From the IMG/VR virus record IMGVR_UViG_3300032093_000295, positions 1 through 41,227 of that record: a stretch of 41,227 bases of DNA. One strand, written 5' to 3'. The notes beneath the pieces are model-generated. The model had not been told where the DNA came from. It saw nothing but the letters and a program-made list of their open reading frames with translations, and did no database searches. The position numbers were made by a program, and so were the translations under genes. Below are positions 25,268-33,300 of this stretch, piece after piece. The first letter of the stretch is position 1, and each line of letters starts with the position of its first letter. The DNA is from a virus.

Positions 25268-27622
25268 ATGAGAACAGACTGGAATTTTACAGTTCTTGCA
25301 TTTACTACCAGATCATCTGTTCTGGGGTCAATAGGTGCTCTTGAAAATCAGTATCTAAGTTCTGCACCATTTTCCATACAAACTACAAAACCAGTAGTAA
25401 TTGATGCGAGAACAACCAATGTATTTGTTGGAATAGATTCTTCTAGTCTTTATGTTGGACAAGATTTATTTTATGTTCCAGGAATAATATATCCTAATAC
25501 AAAAATATTAGAGATAGTTGAAGGTAGAAATGTAATTAGTGCCCAAAGTATTCCAGTTGGTATTAGTACAACTATACTTACTAATGTTAATACTTCTGGA
25601 ATAACAACTCAAACAAAAATTTCATTATCTCAGAATGTAATTGCAGATGGAACTTCTATAGTTTCTGTCGGAACGAGCAGTCTTCAAATATTTCCACCAT
25701 CACTAAACTTTGCCGGAATTGCGACGAGATCTTTATCTTTTTATAATGGGAGTGGTGAATATAGCCTTACTTTGTCGGCAAGAACCACAAATAGTTTTGA
25801 AGAATTTATTAATCTAGATTTTGGAACTGGTTCAGTCACCGGAATTGGTTCTACGTTCATCTTTAATACAGATGCATATTATGGAAGTGGTGGTCCAATA
25901 ACCTTTGTTGGCGATGAACTTGGACAAACGTCCGGAATAATAACTACTGGATATTCTGTAACTGGAATTGATACCTATACTAGTTCATCTACTACAAATT
26001 TTAATATAAAAACCGAGATAGATGGTTACAAGTATCTTGAAGCGCGAACATATTCGGTAAATGTTGGTTCAATATCATCTTTGGTTGCGATTGGTGATTA
26101 TGTCAGGGGCCCATACTTTACCAGCAATACAACAGTAACTTCTATTAGTGGTAGTACCGTATCATTTGGATCATCATCAACAAATACATATGCACTAATA
26201 TCTGATGTAGGATTTACAAGACCAGTATCAGTTTCAGAAGTATCTAATGTTATTAATATCAATACCACCGGAATATTTGTCGGTGATTATGTAGTCAGTG
26301 CCGTACTTGAACCAAATACATATGTAGTTTCTGTAGGAGTAAATTCAATTACTCTTAATAATCCGACCATAAATGGAGCGGCAACTGTAGGTAGTCTTGG
26401 AATCACAACAAACATTATTACCGGAATTAGTACTTCAAGATTAGAAGTTGGTCTTGGAGTTGCACAAATTCCAGGTATTATTCCTAGCGGAACCACAATT
26501 ACCGGATTTGTAAAACAACCCACAATAATAGGAATTCAAACCAATGTTGTAGGAGTTCAAACCACAAGACTTTATGGTCTCGATACAACAAATATTACAA
26601 CTCAATCAAAACTATCAGCAGTATCGGGAATAATTGCCCAAGGAACCTACGTCAAATCTATTTTCACTACTTTTGGAACAAATGAAACTTTTGACAGTGA
26701 ATTAATTACCTTTGATAGTGAAAATAGTAAATTTGATTCTTTACCAGTAAGAGGATATGTTGAAATATTTCCAGCATCATTAAATACTGCCGGAATTGGG
26801 ACAACGACATCTCTAACATTTTTTAGTGAAACTGTAAATGTTCAGATCAATAACTTTACTCAAAATTCCACACCAATCCCAAGTCAATTATTAAATCTTT
26901 ATCTTGATGTAAGTACTGAATTTGCATTTGGACAATACTCAACAGTACAAAATCAAAAAAACAGAATTTATTTTAATAAATCCGGAATAAACACAGCTCC
27001 AATAAGTTCTGCCGGATTCACATTTGGATATACTGGACCCGTATCCAAAATCACTACTGCACAAGACTATGGTGATTTATTAAATGTTACATTTTCTCAG
27101 CAAAATAAATCTATAGGAATCAATACAAATATTATTGGGATTAATACGTCTCTAGTTTCTATAGGGCAGTTTATAAAACCAGTTACTGAAGTTTTTGATA
27201 ATGAATCAGGAACTTTTATTGAATCTATATTAGAAGGTGCAATTAAAACAAATGTTGGAACTTCTAATACAACCACAACATTAGTTAATTTTAAACTTGG
27301 AAATTTAATTACAAAAGAAAGTAAGAGATATCCTTTTGATACATTCGATTCTTACACTATACAATTTCTTAGTCAATTTCAGAGAGCTTTTGTTACTCAA
27401 AACACTAGTGTATTTCCGGCATATGCAAATCCACCAGGTTCAATATTTGGCGATCCATCACTAAGATACACATTCACCTCATTCCCAACAGATTGGGATA
27501 TTAATAAAGTTCTAGGAATAAAGAATTTTCCCTATGATGTTACCGCTAGAGAACGGGCAGCGGCAAGAGGAAGAAGAAGTTATGGTGGCCCATTTTATCC
27601 ACGTCACGTTTTTGGAAGATAA
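25268..27622 (+). CDS. Large beta-rich virion structural protein (784 aa)
   Basis: Starts MRTDWNFTVLAFTTRSSVLG. The body contains repeated short beta units of the type 'ISTSRLEVGLGVAQIPGIIPSGTTITGF', 'VFVGIDSSSLYVGQDLFYVPG' and 'INTNIIGINTSLVSIGQFIKP', that is ITG/TN..L.VGQ.V...I..GT.I. These suggest a repetitive beta-structured shaft or sheath-decorating protein. The C-terminus is basic and arginine-rich (ARERAAARGRRSYGG). Its stop TAA shares its last base with the next ATG, so the two are translationally coupled. It is not recognised as a named family; the virion assignment rests on context and composition. Confidence 0.75.
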   Translation: MRTDWNFTVLAFTTRSSVLGSIGALENQYLSSAPFSIQTTKPVVIDARTTNVFVGIDSSSLYVGQDLFYVPGIIYPNTKILEIVEGRNVISAQSIPVGISTTILTNVNTSGITTQTKISLSQNVIADGTSIVSVGTSSLQIFPPSLNFAGIATRSLSFYNGSGEYSLTLSARTTNSFEEFINLDFGTGSVTGIGSTFIFNTDAYYGSGGPITFVGDELGQTSGIITTGYSVTGIDTYTSSSTTNFNIKTEIDGYKYLEARTYSVNVGSISSLVAIGDYVRGPYFTSNTTVTSISGSTVSFGSSSTNTYALISDVGFTRPVSVSEVSNVININTTGIFVGDYVVSAVLEPNTYVVSVGVNSITLNNPTINGAATVGSLGITTNIITGISTSRLEVGLGVAQIPGIIPSGTTITGFVKQPTIIGIQTNVVGVQTTRLYGLDTTNITTQSKLSAVSGIIAQGTYVKSIFTTFGTNETFDSELITFDSENSKFDSLPVRGYVEIFPASLNTAGIGTTTSLTFFSETVNVQINNFTQNSTPIPSQLLNLYLDVSTEFAFGQYSTVQNQKNRIYFNKSGINTAPISSAGFTFGYTGPVSKITTAQDYGDLLNVTFSQQNKSIGINTNIIGINTSLVSIGQFIKPVTEVFDNESGTFIESILEGAIKTNVGTSNTTTTLVNFKLGNLITKESKRYPFDTFDSYTIQFLSQFQRAFVTQNTSVFPAYANPPGSIFGDPSLRYTFTSFPTDWDINKVLGIKNFPYDVTARERAAARGRRSYGGPFYPRHVFGR

Positions 27623-27954
27623 TGGCAAACTTTAACTTTTCCGAAACTATCACCAATGTTATTGATTATGAGTCTGTGAAAATCAATAGATATCAACCTG
27701 TTGATGCTACAGTGTTTGTTCAAGATATATTATTAGAAGGATACCCACTTGAAGTAAATTTTGATATTAATAATAATCCCAGCAATATTGAGAATTTATC
27801 GAATGAACTTTATATTCCATTTAACAATCTAGCTTTTACTACAATTAGAGGATGGGTATGGGGTCCAAGAACTCCGCACAGGGAAAAAATATACCCAAGA
27901 GGTGGTGGATATATACCTGTAGAACTTACTAATTATTTTGATGTTCCAAAGTAA
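27622..27954 (+). CDS. Hypothetical virion-region protein (110 aa)
   Basis: The ATG overlaps the preceding TAA by one base, implying reinitiation. The protein 'MANFNFSETITNVIDYESVKINRYQP...' has no recognised motif. Its C-terminal third, GWVWGPRTPHREKIYPRGGG, is basic and aromatic and resembles the end of the preceding protein (YGGPFYPRHVFGR) in style. It is probably co-assembled with the 784-aa product; the function is unknown. Confidence 0.7.
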   Translation: MANFNFSETITNVIDYESVKINRYQPVDATVFVQDILLEGYPLEVNFDINNNPSNIENLSNELYIPFNNLAFTTIRGWVWGPRTPHREKIYPRGGGYIPVELTNYFDVPK

Positions 27955-27961
27955 TTGTTAT

Positions 27962-27969
27962 ATTAAATA
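27962..27969 (+). promoter_or_regulatory. Late-promoter-like octamer ATTAAATA
   Basis: ATTAAATA lies in the 24-base gap before the ATG at 27979 and is followed by an AGAGGA ribosome-binding site (27971-27976). It differs from TATAAATA at two or more positions, so the call is weak. The gap itself and the ribosome-binding site support a new start of expression here. Confidence 0.4.
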
Positions 27970-27978
27970 AAGAGGAAA

Positions 27979-28329
27979 ATGCCAAAAGCACTTATTAGTA
28001 CAGGATCACTACCAAATGATGGATCTGGAGATACTCTTAGAACCGCAGGTCAAAAAATAAATTCTAATTTTAATGAGATTTATAATTCACTAGGAAACGG
28101 ATCAGTTTTAGCACCGGTTCTATGGGAAAATGGAGTTTTGGGTATTACTACAACATCCGATGTTGGTATAGGAACTACTAGTCCATCACAAAAATTTGAG
28201 GTTCAGAACGGGAATATTAAAGTTGGGGTAAATACTTCAAATGGACTCATTCTTACCGATTCGGATGGAGTTCCTTGGAAATTATTTGTGAATACGGACG
28301 GGACCGTTGGGACATCATCTGCAATTTAA
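27979..28329 (+). CDS. Short fibre-like virion protein (116 aa)
   Basis: Residues 1-40 ('ALISTGSLPNDGSGDTLRTAGQKINSNFNEIY') form a module I know from cyanophage fibre and structural proteins. A 'DVGIGTTSPSQKFEVQNG' unit follows. The C-terminal 'NIKVGVNTSNGLILTDSDGVPWKLFVNTDGTV' is homologous to the end of the 1752-aa fibre. It is thus a minimal fibre: an N-terminal module, one repeat and a terminal domain. It is the last structural gene before the tRNA island. Confidence 0.8.
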   Translation: MPKALISTGSLPNDGSGDTLRTAGQKINSNFNEIYNSLGNGSVLAPVLWENGVLGITTTSDVGIGTTSPSQKFEVQNGNIKVGVNTSNGLILTDSDGVPWKLFVNTDGTVGTSSAI

Positions 28330-28332
28330 CCC

Positions 28333-28361
28333 TTGACACCAGATCCCTGATGCCCTATAAT
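28333..28361 (+). promoter_or_regulatory. Consensus sigma-70 promoter (TTGACA-17-TATAAT)
   Basis: An exact TTGACA at 28333-28338 and an exact TATAAT at 28356-28361 are separated by 17 bases. It starts 3 bases after the fibre stop; initiation near 28368 would give a leader of about 20 bases for the 61-aa gene. This host-type element contrasts with the TATAAATA signals elsewhere and suggests early or constitutive expression. Confidence 0.93.
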
Positions 28362-28387
28362 ACCTAGGTAATCAAACGAAACGCCCG

Positions 28388-28573
28388 ATGCCTGCCGAAG
28401 AAGTACTAACCCGCTGTGTTGTTGACACACTGGCACGTAAGTTCTACCTGTACTCCGATCAAGGTGGAGAGCGAGTTGTGGAATGTCAAAGTGTAGATCA
28501 GTTTATGAACGTTCTTGAAGTTGTTCGTTCTAAACTTGACGGAGATACTTTGGTGTATTCCAACCCTTTCTGA
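28388..28573 (+). CDS. Small hypothetical protein (61 aa)
   Basis: The sequence MPAEEVLTRCVVDTLARKFY ... VYSNPF is compact and soluble, with a likely beta-alpha arrangement ('KFYLYSDQGGERVVECQSVDQFMNVLEVVRSKL'). Its family is not named here, but its size and style fit the small conserved cyanophage proteins near tRNA clusters. It is the first gene after the consensus sigma-70 promoter and is followed 22 bases later by the antitoxin-like gene, so the two probably share an early transcript. Confidence 0.75.
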   Translation: MPAEEVLTRCVVDTLARKFYLYSDQGGERVVECQSVDQFMNVLEVVRSKLDGDTLVYSNPF

Positions 28574-28576
28574 TAA

Positions 28577-28584
28577 ACTAAATA
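28577..28584 (+). promoter_or_regulatory. Possible late-promoter-like octamer ACTAAATA
   Basis: ACTAAATA lies in the 22-base gap before the antitoxin-like ATG at 28596. It departs from TATAAATA at the first two bases. Its position matches that of the better octamers, so a second, late start for the gene is possible but weakly supported. Confidence 0.3.
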
Positions 28585-28595
28585 GAAGACAAAAA

Positions 28596-28766
28596 ATGGA
28601 AGTTTTTACCGTGGAACAATTTCAACAACAATTTGACGAACTCCTTGAAAGAGTCGAAAATGGTGAGCACATAGGAATTGTCGGTGAAGACGGAAGAGCG
28701 GCAGTAATGATTCCTGCAGACGACGAGATTATACGAATACATACAGACCACGAAGAAGGTTGTTGA
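28596..28766 (+). CDS. Solitary Phd/YefM-type antitoxin-like protein (56 aa)
   Basis: The start chosen is the ATG at 28596, reading MEVFTVEQFQQQFDELLERV. An upstream in-frame ATG at 28515 lies inside the preceding gene and is unlikely. The pattern 'FTxxxFxxxFDELLERVENGEHxxIVGEDGRAAVMIPADDE' matches the N-terminal DNA-binding and dimerisation domain of Phd/YefM antitoxins, in which a short helix leads to a beta hairpin ending in a V-M/L-I-P/S motif. The family is usually 70-90 residues with a C-terminal toxin-neutralising tail. Here the tail is very short (IIRIHTDHEEGC) and no toxin gene is adjacent. It may neutralise a host toxin or act as a regulator only. Confidence 0.7.
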   Translation: MEVFTVEQFQQQFDELLERVENGEHIGIVGEDGRAAVMIPADDEIIRIHTDHEEGC

Positions 28767-28810
28767 TTCAAGGCAACGTATGGGTTTTATAAGTTGCTTC
28801 AAGGCAACTT
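28767..28810 (+). repeat. Duplicated TTCAAGGCAAC element with hairpin before the tRNA cluster
   Basis: TTCAAGGCAAC occurs at 28767-28777 and 28798-28808. The second copy forms the loop and right arm of a 7-bp stem, AAGTTGC (28791-28797) with GCAACTT (28804-28810). Only a short T-run follows, so it is a weak terminator or a processing hairpin at the 5' side of the tRNA-Ile precursor. Confidence 0.55.
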
Positions 28811-28814
28811 TTAT

Positions 28815-28886
28815 GGGGGTATAGCTTAATGGTTAGAGCGGCCTGCTTATAACGGGTTAGTCTGGGTTCAACTCCCAGTATCCCTA
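28815..28886 (+). tRNA. tRNA-Ile (anticodon UAU)
   Basis: A 72-nt cloverleaf: acceptor GGGGGTA/TATCCCT with a G-U first pair, D-stem GCTT/GAGC, anticodon stem GCCTG/CGGGT with loop CTTATAA, T-stem CTGGG/CCCAG with loop TTCAACT, and discriminator A. CCA is not encoded. It reads AUA, a codon that is rare in many hosts but common in this window. Confidence 0.88.
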
Positions 28887-28888
28887 TT

Positions 28889-28911
28889 GCTATTCGTTAT
28901 TTGCGAATAGC
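28889..28911 (+). other. Perfect 8-bp hairpin between tRNA-Ile and tRNA-Met
   Basis: GCTATTCG (28889-28896) pairs with CGAATAGC (28904-28911) around a 7-base loop, filling nearly the whole tRNA spacer. There is no T-run, so it is more likely a precursor processing or spacing structure than a terminator. Confidence 0.65.
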
Positions 28912-28915
28912 GAAT

Positions 28916-28988
28916 GCTCCTTTAGCAATCTGGTGAATGCAGCGAACTCATAATTCGCCTGAGGCGTGTTCGATCCACGCAAGGAGCA
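28916..28988 (+). tRNA. tRNA-Met (anticodon CAU), elongator type or Ile2
   Basis: A 73-nt cloverleaf: acceptor GCTCCTT/AAGGAGC fully paired, D-arm GCA/TGC, anticodon stem GCGAA/TTCGC with loop CTCATAA, T-stem GCGTG/CACGC with loop TTCGATC, and discriminator A. The paired 1:72 position and the lack of three G-C pairs in the anticodon stem exclude an initiator. If its C34 is changed to lysidine it would read AUA as Ile. CCA is not encoded. Confidence 0.88.
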
Positions 28989-28993
28989 CCTAT

Positions 28994-29086
28994 GGAAGTG
29001 TGGCAGAGCGGTTTAATGCAGGAGATTGCTAATCTCCCGATGTTCTTAATGGGCATCCGTTGGTTCAAATCCAACCACTTCCGCCA
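28994..29086 (+). tRNA. tRNA-Ser (anticodon GCU) with encoded CCA
   Basis: A class II tRNA: acceptor GGAAGTG/CACTTCC, anticodon stem GGAGA/TCTCC with loop TTGCTAA, a long variable arm (29038-29060), T-arm GTTGG/CCAAC, and discriminator G followed by an encoded CCA at 29084-29086. It reads AGU and AGC. It is the only tRNA of the five with an encoded CCA. Confidence 0.9.
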
Positions 29087-29158
29087 GGAATCGTAGCTCA
29101 GTGGTAGAGCACTCGGCTGATAACCGAGCGGTCACAAGTTCAAATCTTGTCGATTCCA
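29087..29158 (+). tRNA. tRNA-Ile (anticodon GAU)
   Basis: A 72-nt cloverleaf: acceptor GGAATCG/CGATTCC, D-stem GCTC/GAGC, anticodon stem CTCGG/CCGAG with loop CTGATAA, T-stem ACAAG/CTTGT, and discriminator A. Its first base follows directly on the CCA of tRNA-Ser with no spacer. It reads AUC and AUU. Confidence 0.92.
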
Positions 29159-29159
29159 C

Positions 29160-29188
29160 TTGACAACCTTAGCAAACACTGCTATAGT
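29160..29188 (+). promoter_or_regulatory. Sigma-70 promoter (TTGACA-17-TATAGT) for tRNA-Leu
   Basis: An exact TTGACA at 29160-29165 and TATAGT at 29183-29188 (one mismatch from TATAAT) with a 17-base spacer. It begins 2 bases after tRNA-Ile and would start transcription near 29195, just before tRNA-Leu at 29201. This gives the last tRNA its own host-type promoter. Confidence 0.85.
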
Positions 29189-29200
29189 TGTCTTATACAC

Positions 29201-29284
29201 GGGAGATTGGTGGAATCGGTAGACACACCAGACTTAAAATCTGTTGGGCGTATGCCCGTGGGAGTTCAAGTCTCCCATCTCCTA
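29201..29284 (+). tRNA. tRNA-Leu (anticodon UAA)
   Basis: A class II tRNA of 84 nt: acceptor GGGAGAT/ATCTCCT with a G-U first pair, anticodon loop CTTAAAA flanked by CAGA/TCTG, a variable arm formed by GGGC and GCCC, T-arm GGGAG/CTCCC with loop TTCAAGT, and discriminator A. It reads UUA and UUG. CCA is not encoded. Confidence 0.9.
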
Positions 29285-29289
29285 CTTAA

Positions 29290-29297
29290 AATAAATA
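29290..29297 (+). promoter_or_regulatory. Late-promoter-like octamer AATAAATA
   Basis: AATAAATA lies 5 bases after tRNA-Leu and 20 bases before the ATG at 29318. It marks the return from the tRNA island to late-type signals. Confidence 0.5.
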
Positions 29298-29317
29298 TAA
29301 GATATTGGAAAAACCCA

Positions 29318-29629
29318 ATGTCCTTTAAATACAAAATCACTCACGCACACTGTTGGTATAATAATGGCAGTATGATCGTGAAGATGTATTTCATTAACGA
29401 GATTCCATTTACATTCGATGAACTACCCGATGGTCATTTGTATGATCAAGAACTTTGTAGAGAAGCGGATAAGTATCGCACATTTGAGCCAGAAGACTTA
29501 TATAAAAATTCATTCTATCTAATAGATGAAGAAGCACATCCTTGCTTGTTTATGGTGGATCTAGAAAACCCAGAGGATATGCCCCCAGATATGGAATATC
29601 TTTTTGATGAAGAGGATTTGACTAGCTAA
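29318..29629 (+). CDS. Acidic hypothetical protein (103 aa)
   Basis: The chosen ATG at 29318 gives MSFKYKITHAHCWYNNGSMI. The open frame extends upstream to 29147, but that would run through tRNA-Leu and its promoter, so the long form is rejected. The product is strongly acidic (ending in ...MPPDMEYLFDEEDLTS) and has many aromatic residues. The N-terminal 'YKITHAHCWYNNGSMIVKMYF' may form a beta sheet. No enzyme signature is recognised. It resembles in style the small conserved proteins of cyanophages. The following gene starts 27 bases later. Confidence 0.75.
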   Translation: MSFKYKITHAHCWYNNGSMIVKMYFINEIPFTFDELPDGHLYDQELCREADKYRTFEPEDLYKNSFYLIDEEAHPCLFMVDLENPEDMPPDMEYLFDEEDLTS

Positions 29630-29632
29630 ATA
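29625..29632 (+). promoter_or_regulatory. Possible late-promoter-like octamer GCTAAATA
   Basis: GCTAAATA contains the TAA stop of the 103-aa gene and ends 24 bases before the methyltransferase ATG at 29657. Two of its eight bases differ from TATAAATA. Confidence 0.3.
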
Positions 29633-29656
29633 TTGAGTAATTGATTGTTATAAAAA

Positions 29657-30250
29657 ATGGAAGAGATTCTTTCACTTAAACCAGAATCCATTTTTAAAGT
29701 GGTCGATGACAGTATTTTTATTGAAAAAAATGATGCAAGGCATAATGATTATATGCACTGTGGTAATTACTACGAGATATATTATGCAATATCCAAATAC
29801 TACCAACCTAAAAGTATTCTAGAAATAGGTGTAAGGTACGGATATAGTTTATATTCGATGATGGCAGCAGCAGATAATTTGAACTATGTTAGAGGATATG
29901 ATATTGATGAGTATGATAGTGGTTCAATAGAAGAAGCAAATAAAAACATATCAAAAGTTATTTCTGATGATATAGATTTTAAAATTGAATTTAATGATTC
30001 TCAAAAGATTTCAGAACTGTCCCAAAGTTATGATTTAATTCATATTGATGGTGATCATTCCTATGAGGGGAAAATTCACGACTTAAACTTAACAAAAGGA
30101 AAATGTAAAGTCCTTATCATTGATGACTACAATCACATTGGGGAAGTTAAAAATGCCACAAATAAATTCATTGAAGAAAATTCCGAATTAATATCTAAAC
30201 ATTTTTCTATTGGTTCTATGAGAGGAACATATATTGTTGAATACAAATAA
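29657..30250 (+). CDS. Class I SAM-dependent methyltransferase (197 aa)
   Basis: Residues 53-63 (SILEIGVRYGY) form SAM-binding motif I. Residues 80-86 (GYDIDEY) carry the acidic ribose-binding position. Residues 128-138 (IHIDGDHSYEG) and 153-160 (LIIDDYNH) match the later motifs of the Methyltransf_24-type group, whose members often act on small molecules, sugars or cephem/glycan precursors. The length is typical of a single Rossmann domain, with no target-recognition or DNA-binding part, which argues against a DNA methylase. It lies between the tRNA island and a fibre gene and is followed by a perfect late octamer. The substrate is unknown; methylation of a glycan or a fibre is possible from context. 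Confidence 0.85.
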   Translation: MEEILSLKPESIFKVVDDSIFIEKNDARHNDYMHCGNYYEIYYAISKYYQPKSILEIGVRYGYSLYSMMAAADNLNYVRGYDIDEYDSGSIEEANKNISKVISDDIDFKIEFNDSQKISELSQSYDLIHIDGDHSYEGKIHDLNLTKGKCKVLIIDDYNHIGEVKNATNKFIEENSELISKHFSIGSMRGTYIVEYK

Positions 30251-30261
30251 TTTTTTGCCCC

Positions 30262-30269
30262 TATAAATA
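30262..30269 (+). promoter_or_regulatory. Late promoter TATAAATA
   Basis: An exact TATAAATA lies in the 52-base gap between the methyltransferase and the 2007-aa fibre gene, ending 33 bases before its ATG at 30303. Confidence 0.8.
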
Positions 30270-30302
30270 ACAGCATATGTAACTTTTGTAGATAATAATC
30301 AA

Positions 30303-33300
30303 ATGCCTCTTAATCAATTAGAGAATTTTATTAAAAACACTGAAGGTAGAATTCTATATGTTAACCCAAATGACTTAGACTCTACTGATAGTATACTTAA
30401 TCAAGGTAATTCCCTTACAAAACCTTTTAAAACTATTCAAAGGGCCCTTATAGAATCGGCAAGATTTTCTTATTTAAGGGGTAGAAATAATGATATCGTA
30501 GAAAAAACAACCATTCTTCTATTTCCTGGTGAGCATTTAATTGATAACCGTCCAGGATATGCAATTAAAGAAGAAGATAATACGGCAAGAGCTGTTGCTC
30601 CTAATGGACTAGATTTTTTAGCTAGAGATACACTTAGTTTAAATTTAACATCAAATTTTGATTTAACACAAGAAGATAATATTCTTCATAAATTTAATAG
30701 TATCTATGGTGGAGTTGTTGTACCAAGGGGTACTTCTATTGTTGGTCTAGATTTAAGAAAAATCAAAATTAGACCAAAATATGTCCCAAATCCTACGGAC
30801 GATAATGTACCAACTTCTGCAATTTTCAGAATTACTGGTGCCTGTTACTTTTGGCAATTCTCTCTATTTGATGGTGATGAAACCGGATTAGTTTATACTG
30901 ATAATACAGATTTTTCATCCGCTAATAGATCTACTCCTACTTTCTCACACCATAAACTAACTTGTTTTGAATATGCTGACGGTGTCAATATTCCTTCGGG
31001 ATATGATATCACTGATTTGGATATGTATTATGCCAAATTAACTAATGCATATAACGAATCTTCGGGTCCGGGAAGAGAAATTCCTGGCCCTGATAAGTAT
31101 CCGGCAGAGTTATTTGGATTCGCAAAGCAACGTCCAGAATGGGAAATTGTTGGTGCGTTTGCCCCAGATCCTTTTAGACTTACCTCAATTCAAGCTGGTG
31201 ATGGGCTAACTCCAAGTAATGTAATTACAGTTATTACAGAAAGACCTCACGGATTTTCTGCGGGGACTCCAATTAAAATTAGAGGAGTAGATATTCAGGA
31301 TTATAATATTTCAACAAAAGTTCAGAGTGTTGATCCAGATGATGAAAATAAATTTACATATGTGATTCCATTTGTAAGGAGTAATCTCCCTGCAAATCCA
31401 TCTCCAGCTTCTGCATCAGTTACAATCGAAACTGATACTGTTACTGGCGCATCCCCATATATCTTTAACTGCTCTCTCCGTTCAGTTTGGGGTATGAATG
31501 GCCTTCTTGCCGATGGTAGCAAGGCATCTGGTTTCCGTTCGATGGTTACTGCACAATTTACTGCAGTATCACTACAAAAAGATGACCGAGCATTCGTAAA
31601 ATATAATCCAGAACAAAGAATTTACGAAGGATTAAACCTTTCGGCAGTTAATGGTTCTCAATTATCTGCACAATCATCATCAACAGATAATAATGGCGTT
31701 TATCACCTAGATGCAGAGGCAATTTACAGAAGAGGTTGGGAAACAAGTCATATCAAATTAAAGAATGATGCATTTATCCAGATCGTTTCTGTTTTTGCAA
31801 TTGGATTTAACAAGCACTTTGATGCTGAAAGTGGTGGTGATGGATCGATCACCAACTCCAACTCAAACTTTGGACAATACTCACTAGCGGCAACTGGATA
31901 TAAAGCAGAGGCATTCTTAAAGGATGATACTGCTTATGTGACTTCAATTATGACGCCAAGAGCGATTGTAAGTGAAGAAGAGAAAGTTGATTGGGCTTCT
32001 CTTGATATTGGTCTAACAACCTCAGTTTCCATTCCAAATCATCTTTACATCTTTGGATTTAAGAATCCAGATGTTAAACCACCAATTATTCTACAACAGT
32101 ATAGACTTGGTGCAAAATTTGGAGATAAAGTTTATCTAGATACCCTGACTGGTATTGGTGGTGCCTTATCAGTTAAAGAGGCAAATATTTTCTTAACAAA
32201 TAACACTCCAAACACTTCAAATCCCGGCGTTTCAAATGTCGCAGAAGGAACTCAAACTGGAGAAAAATTATTTAGAGTTTCTTCTGTAGTAAATGATACT
32301 ACATTTAACCTTGGACTTGACCATCGTCTTCAAACTGGAGAAAAGGTTAGAATTTTTAGTGATAATGGAGATCTTCCAGAAGGATTGGTCGAGAACAGAT
32401 TATACTATATTATTAGAGTAACAGCAAGTTCTACAGAAGTTCAATTAGCATCCTCACTAACAAATGCTCAAATCAACAATCCAATCACAATTTCTGGTGG
32501 ATCAAATCTAACTATTGTCAGTAGAGTCTCAGACAAACAACCAGGAGATTTTGGATCACCTGTACAATATGATCCAGTAAATTCAAATTGGTTCATTAAT
32601 ACAAATTCAAACAACTCAATCTATACCACTCTACAATCTTTAGGTGTTGCTGGATTTGGTACGGACAGGACAGAAGTTACTTATATTAAGAGAAATCCAG
32701 ATTCTCGCAGTTTGGATGAAAAACTCTATAAAATGAGAGTTGTTATTCCTAAGGAGACTGTAAATGCCAGAGATCCTGTAGTTGGATTTGTTCTTCAAGA
32801 TTCTAGTCTAACTGCCGCACTGAACAACGCTGAATTTAGTAAGACAACATTAACATCTTCGGATTATAATTACGAAAGAAATCCAAGATATATTACAAAA
32901 GCTTCTGTCGATGGTACAGTAGTTACTATAATCTCGGATCGCCCACATAATTTAAAAACAGATGATATTGTTATTGTTGAAGGCGTCACTAGTAGCACAA
33001 ATACAGAGGGTGATCCTAAGATTGGATATAATGGAAGATTTGTAGTAAAACAGATTACAAATGCAAATACATTTACATATGAAACTACTGATATATTTGG
33101 AACAGTTCATAATCCAGGAACATTTACAAATAATACTAATGTAAGAAGTGTCCTTCTTCCAAGATTTAAGAGAAATGATCTACAATCAAATTACTTTGTC
33201 TACCGAAATGAAGTAATTTCACCATTCATTTATAATGTACAGGACGGAATCTATCATCTGTATGTTCTCAACGCTTCTAATAAAGTTATTGGTGAATTTA

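Noticed and set aside
28515-28595. Longer start for the antitoxin-like protein
   Set aside because: It would overlap the end of the 61-aa gene in another frame. The ATG at 28596 yields a normal Phd/YefM N-terminus.
28815-29284. Prophage attachment site at the tRNA cluster
   Set aside because: No integrase gene and no duplicated tRNA end were seen. The tRNAs are complete and look like ordinary lytic phage tRNA genes.
29147-29317. N-terminal extension of the 103-aa protein
   Set aside because: The extended frame would translate the sigma-70 promoter and the whole of tRNA-Leu. The ATG at 29318, right after a late-type octamer, is the consistent start.
29657-30250. DNA-modifying methylase
   Set aside because: The protein has a single small Rossmann domain with IDGDHSYEG and no DPPY, NPPY or cysteine-type catalytic motif or DNA-recognition domain, so a small-molecule or glycan methyltransferase fits better.
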